The position numbers were made by a program, and so were the translations under genes. From Elusimicrobiota bacterium (GTDB taxonomy: Bacteria; Elusimicrobiota; Elusimicrobia; Elusimicrobiales; UBA9959), in NCBI GenBank assembly GCA_012517285.1, contig JAAYVG010000043.1, forward strand, positions 1-63,039: a DNA stretch of 63,039 nucleotides, given 5' to 3'. A model generated the notes under the pieces. The model was not told the DNA's origin. It saw only the letters and a list, made by a program, of their open reading frames with translations, and ran no database searches. Shown one piece after another: positions 7,635-15,222 of the stretch (position 1 is its first letter; each line of letters opens with the position of its first letter).

Positions 7635-8743
7635 ACGGTTTCGACCTGAACAGGGCCTATTCCGTGGCGCGCAAAGAGGTCATGCATATCCTGCGCGACC
7701 CTTTTACTCTGGTTCTGGCCCTTGGCCTTCCGGTGATGCTGGTGACTTTTTTCGGCTACGCCATAGATTTCGAGGTACGCGATATAAAACTGGCGGTTTC
7801 GGACCTTGATCAGGGCCCTGCCGCCAGGCGGCTCAAGGAGATATTCACCTCCTCGGGTTACTTCATACCCGTAGAAGCGGGATCGGGAACCGTGGGTATG
7901 CTCGATTCTGGAAAGGCGGACGCGGCATTGTTCATCGAGCCCGGTTTTTCACGAACCGTCATGGGCGGCGGTCCGGTAACGGCGCAATTTATCATGGATG
8001 GAAGCGACAATTCCAAGGCCGCCGCCGTGTCGGGCTATCTGGCCGGCATACAGCGGTCCGCCGCCTTTAAGCTGGGCGGAGCCGCTACGCCGGAAGGCCT
8101 GGCCGTGGAAACGCGTTTCCTTTACAATGCGGAACTCAACAGCCAGTGGTTCACCATACCGGGACTCGCCGCTATAATAATAGGCCTGCTGGCCATACTT
8201 CTGACCGCGTTGACCGTTGCCCGGGAGTGGGAGAACGGTTCCATGGAGTTGCTGCTTTCCACCCCGGTGCGGCCGATAGAAATAATAGCGGGCAAACTGG
8301 CGCCCTACGCTTTGCTGGTGCTGGGAGGAGTTTTTTTCGTCTACTTGAGTTCCCGCTTCGTCTTTGGCGTTCCTTTCGCCGGGAGTCGCCCGCTTTTCCT
8401 CGCGTTTTGCCTTCTCTACGTGGTGTCCGCCCTTTCCCAGGGGCTTTTTATTTCCGTGGCCACACGCCAGCAGCAGGTAGCCATGCAGTTCGCCATGATA
8501 ATCGGCCTCCTGCCGTCGCTGCTTTTGTCCGGTTTTATTTTCCCGGTGGAGAGCATGCCGCCGTTCTTCAATTATTTTACGATGATATTGCCGCCCCGTT
8601 GGTTCATGGAAGCCGTGCGTGGTATTTTTCTGAAAGGGGCCGGTCTCAGGGAGCTCGCCTTGCCTTTCTTGGCTCTGCTGGCCCTGAGCGCCGCCCTGCT
8701 GGCGCTGGCGCTGAAAAAATTCAAGACGGACATGGAGCCGTGA
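7631..8743 (+). CDS. ABC-2 type permease, YbhS/YhhJ-like
   Basis: The 370 aa protein has a first membrane segment after VARKEVMHILRDP, a large extracytoplasmic loop and five further membrane segments in the C-terminal half, as in ABC-2 drug permeases. The EWENGSMELLLSTPVRPIEI motif is the conserved cytoplasmic element of the family, and GFIFPVESMP lies between the last segments. It pairs with the next gene to form the membrane channel of a YbhGFSR-like exporter. Confidence 0.9.
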   Translation: MNGFDLNRAYSVARKEVMHILRDPFTLVLALGLPVMLVTFFGYAIDFEVRDIKLAVSDLDQGPAARRLKEIFTSSGYFIPVEAGSGTVGMLDSGKADAALFIEPGFSRTVMGGGPVTAQFIMDGSDNSKAAAVSGYLAGIQRSAAFKLGGAATPEGLAVETRFLYNAELNSQWFTIPGLAAIIIGLLAILLTALTVAREWENGSMELLLSTPVRPIEIIAGKLAPYALLVLGGVFFVYLSSRFVFGVPFAGSRPLFLAFCLLYVVSALSQGLFISVATRQQQVAMQFAMIIGLLPSLLLSGFIFPVESMPPFFNYFTMILPPRWFMEAVRGIFLKGAGLRELALPFLALLALSAALLALALKKFKTDMEP

Positions 8744-8747
8744 AATT

Positions 8748-9851
8748 ATGAATATTACGCTGAGAGCGTTTATAAAGAAAGAACTGGCGCAAACCCTCAG
8801 GGATGTGCGAATGCGCGTTCTGTTGTTCGGCGCACCCGTCATACAGTTGACGATTTTCGGACTGGCCCTCTCCACCGAAATAAAGAACATAAAGCTGGCT
8901 TTTTTTTACGCTCCGGACGATGTCATGGCGCGGCGGCTGGAAGGGGATTTTTATTCTTCCGGCTGGTTCAAGCCCGTCGATTTTACGGCCGGGGAGGACC
9001 CTTTGGAGCTTATAGTTTCAGGGCGGGCCGACGCCGCGATCATAGCCCCAGACGAAGGCCTGGCCCGTTCCTCGGAGCGCGGCGAGGGCCGCGTACAGCT
9101 CCTTGTGGACGCCTCCAACGCCACCAAGGCCCGGACGGTGGAGACTTATGTCAAGACCATAATTTCCGCGGGCTGGGCCGGAAAGGGAGGAGGAGCGGCG
9201 AATCCGCCGCCGGTAAAGCTGGACGTTCGGGTGCTGTATAACCCGGCGATGGAATCTTCTCTGTTTTTGGTGCCGGGCGTTATGGGGATGGTGGTCTGCC
9301 TGATAACGATAATACTTACCGCCATGTCTTTGGCCCGCGAGCGGGAGATGGGAACTTTCGAGACCATAGTTTCGGCCCCGCTTTCCGACGCGGAGATACT
9401 GCTGGGGAAGACCATCCCCTTCGTTCTGCTGGGCCTGGCGGTCACGGCGCTGACTTTGCTGGCCGCTTACTTTTTTTTCGGGGTGCCGGTTCGCGGACCG
9501 CTTTGGCAGCTGGCTTTGGGGTCTCTGGTTTTCATTATAACCACCGTAAGCGTGGGTACCTTGATCTCCACCATAGCCAAAAACCAGCAGCAGGCCATGC
9601 TGGGCGGCTTCATCTTTCTTTTTCCGGCCATTCTTATGAGCGGGATAATGTACCCCGTGGAGAACATGCCCACGACCGTCATAGCCGCCGCTTACCTGAA
9701 TCCTCTGATGTGTTTTATGCGCATCCTGCGCAGCGTGCTGCTGAAGGGGGGCGAGGCTTATGTTTTCTGGACCAATATGGGCGCCCTTGCCCTTATGGCG
9801 ATGGCCGCCGGCGGACTGGCTTATAACCGCTTTAAACAAACTCTGGATTAG
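8748..9851 (+). CDS. ABC-2 type permease, YbhR-like
   Basis: The 367 aa paralogue of the preceding permease shares the N-terminal FIKKELAQTLRD, the motif AREREMGTFETIVSAPL and GIMYPVENMP. It has six predicted membrane segments with a large loop after the first. It starts 4 nt after the previous stop and closes the efflux operon. The substrate cannot be inferred; relatives export drugs or cations. Downstream non-coding DNA leads directly into a degenerate and then an intact MITE copy. Confidence 0.9.
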   Translation: MNITLRAFIKKELAQTLRDVRMRVLLFGAPVIQLTIFGLALSTEIKNIKLAFFYAPDDVMARRLEGDFYSSGWFKPVDFTAGEDPLELIVSGRADAAIIAPDEGLARSSERGEGRVQLLVDASNATKARTVETYVKTIISAGWAGKGGGAANPPPVKLDVRVLYNPAMESSLFLVPGVMGMVVCLITIILTAMSLAREREMGTFETIVSAPLSDAEILLGKTIPFVLLGLAVTALTLLAAYFFFGVPVRGPLWQLALGSLVFIITTVSVGTLISTIAKNQQQAMLGGFIFLFPAILMSGIMYPVENMPTTVIAAAYLNPLMCFMRILRSVLLKGGEAYVFWTNMGALALMAMAAGGLAYNRFKQTLD

Positions 9852-9912
9852 CAAACGCCCCGAAAAGCGACCGACTGCCGGTAAACCGGGCATCCCTTCG
9901 TCTTCCCGCTAG

Positions 9913-9984
9913 CCCAACTTCCGCAGTTAAAAACAAAAAACTCTTGTTTTTTAAGAATTTTATCCTAAAAAAATCAAAAGTCGG
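9913..9984. mobile_element. Degenerate MITE family A remnant
   Basis: CCCAACTTCCGCA at the left and AAAAGTCGG at the right resemble the ends of the intact element that follows, with an A-rich interior that also contains AAAAAACTC. It looks like an old, internally deleted copy. Confidence 0.4.
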
Positions 9985-9995
9985 CACTACATCTT

Positions 9996-10159
9996 CCCGA
10001 CTTCCGCATTTTTTAAGACAAAAAAACTCTTCTCATAGGGGAATTTGAAAAATGCCTTTTTTCCATGGGCACTACATTGGCTTTGCGGGCTTTCAAAAAT
10101 CTGTCATTGGAGGAAATAATTACGTTAAATTCCTTTTTTCAAAAAATGCGGAAGTCGGG
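9996..10159. mobile_element. MITE family A, copy 2 (164 bp)
   Basis: It has perfect 19 bp terminal inverted repeats, CCCGACTTCCGCATTTTTT on the left and its complement on the right. The interior matches copy 1 at 2613-2778 in the same orientation. With copy 1 it brackets the GC-rich efflux operon. Small reading frames over it start inside the element and run out of it, and are not genes. Confidence 0.9.
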
Positions 10160-10317
10160 ATGTATCTGTTACTTTTTGATTATTTATAATGTTCAAATTA
10201 CAGGTTTTAGTATATTCTCATATTCTGCAGAATTAGAGAATAACAATTACTGGAAGACAGGCATATTTTTTATGTAGAATTTTACTCCAGACTGTGACTT
10301 CATACCGTCCTGAACGG

Positions 10318-10436
10318 TAAAAAAAGTTAGAAAGTTGAAATGTTGGAAAGTTTAAAAGTTAGAAGGTTGGAAGGGTAGAAGCGTAGAGGTTTAGAGGTAT
10401 AGCAAAATGGAGGAAAGTTAGAAAGAGAAAAATCCC
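10318..10436. repeat. Tandem degenerate GTTAGAAAGTTG-type words
   Basis: About fifteen successive 7-8 bp words of the GTTAGAA / GTTGGAA / GTAGAAG / GTTTAGA type fill this stretch. There is no coding potential. The same words recur at 14287-14327. Confidence 0.7.
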
Positions 10437-10442
10437 TCTGTG

Positions 10443-10585
10443 TCTCCCTTTTTTAAAGGGAGGGTTATATCAGTCCGACTGTTATACTGGTAAGTGACAG
10501 TCACCTTTTTACAGGCCGGATTTTGGTTAGGTTATTTTTGATTTGATGATACATCTTATAGTTAGATTATATTTGATTTGATTCG
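10443..10585 (+). repeat. Dispersed 143 bp repeat, copy 2
   Basis: It matches 137-279 almost base for base, in the same orientation. Together the two copies bracket the restriction-modification genes, the MITEs and the efflux operon. Confidence 0.85.
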
Positions 10586-10686
10586 GGGACTTTCCTTTTT
10601 TTGTCTTATTAGGTATAATTATAATAAGCAAGTTAGAGATAGTTTGTTATAATATTTATTATAAAGTTTAGCAAAGTCAAGAGAAT

Positions 10687-10827
10687 ATGACAAACAAGGT
10701 TGGCAATAATATCCGTAAAATCAGACAGAAAAAAGGCATGTCCCAAGACTGCCTTTCAAAAAAGGCGGATTTGGCGTTAAATACTATGGCGTGTGAAACG
10801 TTAAAACGATTGTCGGGGGATTTATGA
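10687..10827 (+). pseudogene. Truncated Xre-family regulator (HTH_3) remnant
   Basis: A 46 aa frame begins MTNKVGNNIRKIRQKKGMSQ and continues through LSKKADLALNT, which is the start of a classic cro/C1 helix-turn-helix. It then jumps to CETLKRLSGDL, the region that normally follows about ten residues later (IERG... followed by ETLKKIADAL). A small deletion in the recognition region is the simplest reading. The stop overlaps the ATG of the next gene by 4 nt. Confidence 0.6.
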
Positions 10828-11324
10828 AACATCCGGTATTATTTAAAAAATGGGTCGCCCCCATTCTTTTATGTGCCCTATTGACTGGCTGCGCAACTGC
10901 TCCCGTTAAACTCAATACTCCCTCAGGCAGACCGGAGGTAACTATTTTTGGGTCCACGAAAAAGAAAATTTCGAACACAATTATAAATCGGGAGCTTTCA
11001 AAGGGATGGGATTTGAAATCTCAAGCCGATTCCCTGCTTGTTTTTACCAGAAAAAACACCGAGCTTGGCACTCAACTTCTGTTTGGGTCAAGATATGATA
11101 GCGTCCCGGAAAGCAGAATAACTTTCACTTTGGTCGAGATTGAGGACGCAATTAGGGTTTTGCTCAAAGGGGAGATCGTTACCAATCCTGGCAGCACCTT
11201 TGAGCGGATTGAAGATGTAACGGCAATAAATGCCGCTGAAGCCGAAGCATTGCAAATTGCTCTCGAAGAAATAAAAACAGGGATAGAAGCAACGAATAAT
11301 CGAGATGGCGTTGTGTCTCGCTAA
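10824..11324 (+). CDS. Small lipoprotein of unknown function
   Basis: The 166 aa protein has a basic N-terminus, a hydrophobic stretch and a lipobox LLTGC (Cys at residue 23), so it is a predicted lipoprotein. The mature part reads as a compact alpha/beta domain (EVTIFGSTKKKISNTI..., LTFTLVEIEDAIRVLLKGEIV). I do not recognise the family. Base composition is intermediate between the GC-rich efflux operon and the AT-rich core. A shifted ATGA overlap links it to the broken Xre gene. Confidence 0.6.
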   Translation: MKHPVLFKKWVAPILLCALLTGCATAPVKLNTPSGRPEVTIFGSTKKKISNTIINRELSKGWDLKSQADSLLVFTRKNTELGTQLLFGSRYDSVPESRITFTLVEIEDAIRVLLKGEIVTNPGSTFERIEDVTAINAAEAEALQIALEEIKTGIEATNNRDGVVSR

Positions 11325-11374
11325 AAGGAACAGTACCGGTAAAACGAGCAAAAAAAGCGGACGAAATAAATAAG

Positions 11375-11671
11375 TAAACTGAAACGAAAGCATACAGAGG
11401 CTTCAAGATCATCAGTTTTAATCCACGGTGGGAAGATGGTCGACTTCGTGCCATTGGGGAAATAAAGAATGTGGGGGAAACACCGGGCGGTCCTCATGTC
11501 GAGGTGATAGCACGCGACGAAAACGGCGAATTAGTCGCATCTACGGATTTTTGGCCAAACAGCATTAACAATATTCCCCCAGGGGAAACGCGCGGTATTG
11601 CATTCACGATTACAGAGGACAGTCGGGCAAAGTCGGCTGAAATAAAAATAATCGGGGTTAATATCTGGTAA
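11375..11671 (+). pseudogene. FxLYD-like domain remnant lacking its N-terminus
   Basis: The frame is open from just after a TAA at about 11372-11374 to the stop at 11671, and aligns by eye to an FxLYD-type domain: RLRAIGEIKNVGETPGG, then EVIARDENGELVASTDF and NIPPGETRGIAFTI. No start codon or signal peptide precedes the domain, and only a weak internal GTG (11471) is available. It looks like the 3' end of an exported protein gene. Confidence 0.5.
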
Positions 11672-11705
11672 ATATTACAGTAGGCTATCCAACTATCCCC
11701 GCGAA

Positions 11706-11822
11706 ATGAATATGGGAAAAACCAAGGGCGAAAACGCCAGGGAGGCAGATAGAAGATATTGGGAGTGTCTCCGGCGCAACGAGCAATATCAGCGGGACCA
11801 TAAGGAATTAGGTCCGGAGTAA
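11706..11822 (+). CDS. Very small ORF, possible fragment of a regulator
   Basis: The 38-codon frame encodes a charged peptide with the segment READRRYWECLRRNEQYQRD. This resembles the N-terminal FLRRNPxYQxDY element of some small transcription-factor-like proteins. It may be a fragment cut by the adjacent MITE (starting 11838). Support is weak. Confidence 0.25.
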   Translation: MNMGKTKGENAREADRRYWECLRRNEQYQRDHKELGPE

Positions 11823-11837
11823 ATCGTCTCTATGTTT

Positions 11838-11962
11838 CCCGACTTCCGCATTTTTTAAGATAAAAAAACTTTTCTCATAGGGGAATTTGAGAAATGCCGT
11901 TTTTTCATGGGCACTACATTGGCTTTGCGTGCTTTTATTTTCAAAAAAATGCAGAATTCGGG
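11838..11962. mobile_element. MITE family A, copy 3, internally deleted (125 bp)
   Basis: The left end CCCGACTTCCGCATTTTTT matches copies 1 and 2, and the right end AAAAAATGCAGAATTCGGG carries one mismatch. About 40 bp of the interior is missing after TTGGCTTTGCG. Confidence 0.85.
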
Positions 11963-12117
11963 AAAATATCTGCGCGATATTTTTCTTGAAGACACCAGAA
12001 TTCCTCATCGGAAAGCTTTACAATGTCTTGATTTTTTTGCTGGGGACTTTGCGGAGCTCATAACGCAGGTAATTATACTCTTTCAAAGTTTTGACTGTAA
12101 CTTGCATATATGACATC

Positions 12118-12273
12118 CTATGCGGAGCGCAAAATATTGGTAATATCGCGAATAACCATGCCTACGGTCTTTAAGACTTTTTTACTGCATTCTTTATCCA
12201 TACTTCCCTTGACTGCTTCCCCAATCTCCTCTATCAGCAAAAGCAAGGTCGGAGAGGCGACAGCTGAAAATCC
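12118..12273 (-). pseudogene. Gene fragment of unknown family
   Basis: A minus-strand frame of 51 sense codons ends at 12118 and reads as plausible protein (SPTLLLLIEEIGEAV, then KKVLKTVGMVIRDITNILRSA). A TAA lies directly upstream and there is no convincing start. It is probably the 3' end of a lost gene. Confidence 0.3.
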
Positions 12274-12331
12274 TTAAGTCCGCATAACAACAGTGACATA
12301 CCGGAGCAAACCAGCACCATCAGTTTTAAAT

Positions 12332-12679
12332 AGGGGGCACTGAAAAAGTCTATTTGCGATATAAATTAGTCGATTTTTCATGCCTACCTACGCCTAAGTA
12401 GCTTCGGTAGGCAGGCCTGCCTACGCCAAGGCAGCTTCGGCAGGCAGGCGTGGGGCGAGACGAGGAACGAGGAGTGAGCATACCTGAATAAGGTCTGTAA
12501 ACGACGAGTGACGAAGTCGTAGCCAAAAAGCGACAATTTATACACAAAAGGGGGGAAAAACTGTATGCTTTTTTAATATTAAAGATCAAAAACCTTGCAC
12601 TTTGGATATAAATTTTTAAACTCTTTATACAGTTTCTCATTTATAAAATCTCCACCGTTAGGCTTTTTCAGTGCCCCCT
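12332..12679. mobile_element. MITE family B, copy 1 (348 bp) with 4 bp target duplication
   Basis: The ends AGGGGGCACTGAAAAAG and CTTTTTCAGTGCCCCCT are perfect 17 bp inverted repeats. The element is flanked on both sides by AAAT (12328-12331 and 12680-12683), which fits a 4 bp target duplication. Two tandem 33 bp palindromes (12383-12448) lie inside. The interior shares GAGGAACGAGGAGTGAGCATAC and GACGAAG(T/C)CGTAG words with the copy at 33134-33412. There is no transposase. Confidence 0.85.
12383..12448. repeat. Two tandem 33 bp palindromic repeats inside the MITE
   Basis: Copies at 12383-12415 and 12416-12448 belong to the same family as 488-553. The first has CCTACCTACGCC in place of CCTGCCTGCGCC. 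Their presence inside the element suggests the palindromes insert into or travel with it. Confidence 0.8.
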
Positions 12680-12785
12680 AAATATCTGCTGCCACGCATT
12701 AAGTTTAATGTGAAGATTTGTTTCAAACAACTAGCCCCATATCCGTTGTTCAAGAATCAAGGCATATGAGCGTTGTCTTTTTGAA

Positions 12786-14036
12786 CTATCCCTCATTCTT
12801 TATCTCCTCAAATCCGGTATATTTCACCAAGCAAGCTGGCAATTTGATATTTCCTTTCTCGTCTTGAAAGGTTTCTATTATTGCCAAAAGCGGCCTATCA
12901 CTGGAGACCGTTCCATTTAACGTGTGCAGCAGGCGTTTCTCGCCTTTTGAGTTCACACACTTAATATTTGCTCTACGGCTCTGATAGTCAGTCGTATTGC
13001 TCGTGCTGGTGACTTCACGATATCTACCCTGTCCAGGAAACCACACTTCGCAGTCATATTTTTTTGCGGCTGATGCGCCAAGCTCTCCGGAACAGATATT
13101 TACTACTTGGAAGTGCAATCCCAAGTCTTTCAAAACGCTCTCTTCGTGAGCAAGAAGCTCTTCGTGTATGCTCCAAGAATCTTCGGGGCGACAAAACACA
13201 ACCATCTCCACCTTATAAAATTGATGGACACGAAAGATGCCGCGGGTATCTTTTCCATAACTACCAGACTCACGCCTAAAACATGGAGTAACACTGACAT
13301 ACTTCAAAGGCAAGTCCGCCTCAAGTATCGTCTCGTCAGAGTGCATATACACAAGCGGTACTTCCGATGTGCCGATCAGGAACAACTTGTCATCATCAGG
13401 GTTAACTGTATATATTTCGTTTTTGTCAGCTGGAAAAAAGCCAGTAGCGAACATTGCGTCCTGCTTAACCAAAAGAGGCGGGAGTATAAGCTTGAAACCT
13501 CTCTGCAAGGTTTTATCCAGAGCAAACTGTATCATGGCACGTTCAAGTATTGCCAATTTGTCCTTAAGATAATAGAATCGGCTCCCTGAAACTTTCGCTC
13601 CACGTTCCAAATCAAGCATGCTCGCAACGGCCCCGACCTCAAAGTGCTCTTTAGGAGAAAAAGAAAACACCGGCTTATCTCCGACATGTCGCAAAACCAA
13701 ATTACCGGTTTCATCTTTACCAATGGGAGTAGACTCATGGTTCAGGTTAGGAATCTTAAGGGCAAAGTCGTTCAGCTTTGCCTCCAACTCAGCGAGCTCA
13801 ACCTCCATGGTCTTGATTTCAGCCCTGACCTGCTTAACCTTCTCTATTTCCTCCGGCGTAGGCTTAGACACCGATTTGGCTTTCCGCATAGCGCGTAGAT
13901 CTTCGATCTTTCGTTGCAAAACACACATTGCATCATAGGTTTCAGAGAATGCCCTAAAATCAAGATCCAGATTTCTGGTCTTGGCATTTTTTTCAACAAG
14001 CTCAAGATTGTCGCGGACAAATTTAATATCTAGCAT
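12786..14036 (-). CDS. serS: Second seryl-tRNA synthetase
   Basis: From MLDIKFVRDNLELVEKN the protein is 416 aa, with an N-terminal tRNA-binding coiled coil (about 30-105) and a class II catalytic domain. Motif 2 is CFRRESGSYGKDTRGIFRVHQF. Motif 3 is divergent: NGTVSSDRPLLAI keeps the Arg but lacks the usual Gly-rich NGSGLAVGR form. The start at 14036 has GGAG a few bases upstream; a longer frame would add 26 unrelated residues. A normal serS lies at 53892. Composition is richer in GC than the core and the gene sits among repeats, so acquisition is likely. It may be a drug-resistant or specialised SerRS. Confidence 0.85.
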   Translation of the reverse strand: MLDIKFVRDNLELVEKNAKTRNLDLDFRAFSETYDAMCVLQRKIEDLRAMRKAKSVSKPTPEEIEKVKQVRAEIKTMEVELAELEAKLNDFALKIPNLNHESTPIGKDETGNLVLRHVGDKPVFSFSPKEHFEVGAVASMLDLERGAKVSGSRFYYLKDKLAILERAMIQFALDKTLQRGFKLILPPLLVKQDAMFATGFFPADKNEIYTVNPDDDKLFLIGTSEVPLVYMHSDETILEADLPLKYVSVTPCFRRESGSYGKDTRGIFRVHQFYKVEMVVFCRPEDSWSIHEELLAHEESVLKDLGLHFQVVNICSGELGASAAKKYDCEVWFPGQGRYREVTSTSNTTDYQSRRANIKCVNSKGEKRLLHTLNGTVSSDRPLLAIIETFQDEKGNIKLPACLVKYTGFEEIKNEG

Positions 14037-14052
14037 AGCAACTCCATTTCTA

Positions 14053-14232
14053 TTATTTTTTCTGCGAAGACTTCCACTCGGAAATAATCTCGCGCAAAAC
14101 GATAAATAAGGCAATCACTTCACGTTGTGAAAGAGTAACGGAAGATGATTCCTTACGCAGAACAAGCTTATCCTTGTCCCATTCAAGCGTCGAATCCAAA
14201 ATCTTTTGAGTTTTCATTGTGTAAGAATCCAT
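14053..14232 (-). CDS. 59-codon ORF upstream of the second serS
   Basis: This minus-strand frame ends 16 nt before the serS start. It encodes an acidic/basic helical peptide (MDSYTMKTQKILDSTLEW..., then LSQREVIALFIVLREIISEWKSSQKK). Composition matches the adjacent serS, so the two probably form a transcription unit. No strong ribosome-binding site is visible. I do not recognise a family. Confidence 0.45.
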   Translation of the reverse strand: MDSYTMKTQKILDSTLEWDKDKLVLRKESSSVTLSQREVIALFIVLREIISEWKSSQKK

Positions 14233-14286
14233 AACATATTGGACTTTTTATAGTTGTTAATAAAATTATCCTTTCCCCCTTTTTAA

Positions 14287-14327
14287 AAAAGTTGAAAAGT
14301 TAGAACATTAGAAAGAGTAAAATCCCT
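14287..14327. repeat. Low-complexity GTTGAAAAGTTAGAA words
   Basis: This short tract is related to 10318-10436. It is followed by a CCTTTTATAAAGGGAG palindrome like the one that opens the 143 bp repeat. Confidence 0.5.
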
Positions 14328-14514
14328 CTCTTTCTTCCTTTTATAAAGGGAGCGGTAAATCTCCCCCATGCTTCAAGGCATGCAGGGGCAGGCTCTGGCC
14401 ACTCTTTATAAAAGAGGAAAGTTCCTTTTTTCAGCGTAACTTAACTATTAGATAATTTCATCCATTCGCTTATCAGGATTTTTTTAAAATCTTAATGTTA
14501 TCAAAATCCTTAAA

Positions 14515-14706
14515 TTAAGCAGCTTTGACTATTCTGTTGCCTTTTATGCAATCCGTGCATACATAACAGGTAGTAACCTTACTGTTCAGAATAATCTTCT
14601 GCCTTTAAAAATTAGGTTTAAACTTTCTAATAGAATATCTATTGGAATGACTATAACTTCTTCCGCTTACGGATGATTTACTGCATATTGCGCATTTATA
14701 AGCCAT
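14515..14706 (-). pseudogene. rpmB: Ribosomal protein L28 copy with one in-frame stop
   Basis: On the minus strand the frame reads MAYKCAICSKSSVSGRSYSH, a Ser-Asn-Arg stretch, KPNF, then TAA (14605-14607), then RQKIILNSKV, TTCYVCTDCI and KGNRIVKAA. This aligns over its full 63 residues to bacterial L28, with both zinc-ribbon CxxC pairs intact. The TAA falls where Gln (CAA) is usual (PNLQ), so a single C-to-T change would explain it. Otherwise the frame is undamaged, suggesting recent inactivation or an extra copy. Composition is AT-rich like the core genome. Confidence 0.85.
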
Positions 14707-14749
14707 ATCAATAGATTGTACAAAATTTTAGCCGTTTTTATTCATACAC

Positions 14750-14809
14750 CGAATCAAATATAATCTAAACATGTATCATCAAATCAAAAATAACCTAACC
14801 GAAATCCGG
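14750..14809 (-). repeat. Dispersed 143 bp repeat, partial inverted copy 3
   Basis: The reverse complement of this stretch matches the right half of the repeat (CCGGATTTCGGTTAGG through TTTGATTTGATTCG). The left half is missing. Confidence 0.8.
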
Positions 14810-14837
14810 AATGTCTATAATTTAATTATCAGGAGGT

Positions 14838-15182
14838 ACTTATGGACAAACCGGACTACAAATTCCGTATGAAATACTTATCAATAATAATCCAGAACTT
14901 CTCACTTTTTTAAAACAATTAGATAAAAATAATTACAATATTATTAACAAAGAGAGAAGAAATTTAAAATTCAGGTTAACTAATAATTCTGAATTTACTG
15001 GTGGTTGTATTTATAATAAGAAAAAAACAGAATGGGAAGTAGGTATTAAGCGTAATAATAAAATTTGGACGCAATTTTAAGATTCTGCTGGCAAATTAAT
15101 AAGAGAAAAAGAATATGCTCCTCCATTATTAGGTGATTGTAATCAAAGTTATGGAGATGAGAATAATTCTTTTTCTTTATAG
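14838..15182 (+). pseudogene. Decayed gene, frameshift at start and internal stop
   Basis: A strong AGGAGG with ATG at 14842 opens a frame that stops after 23 codons. The frame shifted by one continues as convincing protein (GLQIPYEILINNNPELLTFLKQL, then TEWEVGIKRNNKIWTQF) to a TAA at 15078-15080, and again beyond it (DSAGKLIREKEYAPPLLGDC) to the final TAG. One early frameshift plus one nonsense codon explains this. The family is not recognised. Confidence 0.5.
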
Positions 15183-15222
15183 AGTAATTGTAATTTTGTA
15201 GAATATATTAGCGAGGTAATTT

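Noticed and set aside
9018-9893. Long minus-strand frame opposite the second permease (and similar ones opposite the ATPases and first permease)
   Set aside because: These are GC-rich antisense shadows; the plus-strand proteins have complete family motifs and overlapping operon structure.
10065-10277. Frame starting MGTTLALRAF inside MITE family A, seen again at 11907
   Set aside because: The shared N-terminus is only the conserved element interior; the tails are unrelated flanking DNA.
14515-15182. Possible reassignment or readthrough of TAA, since two nearby frames each have one internal TAA
   Set aside because: Many intact genes in the window end in TAA and none of the core genes contains an internal one, so ordinary pseudogenes are more likely.
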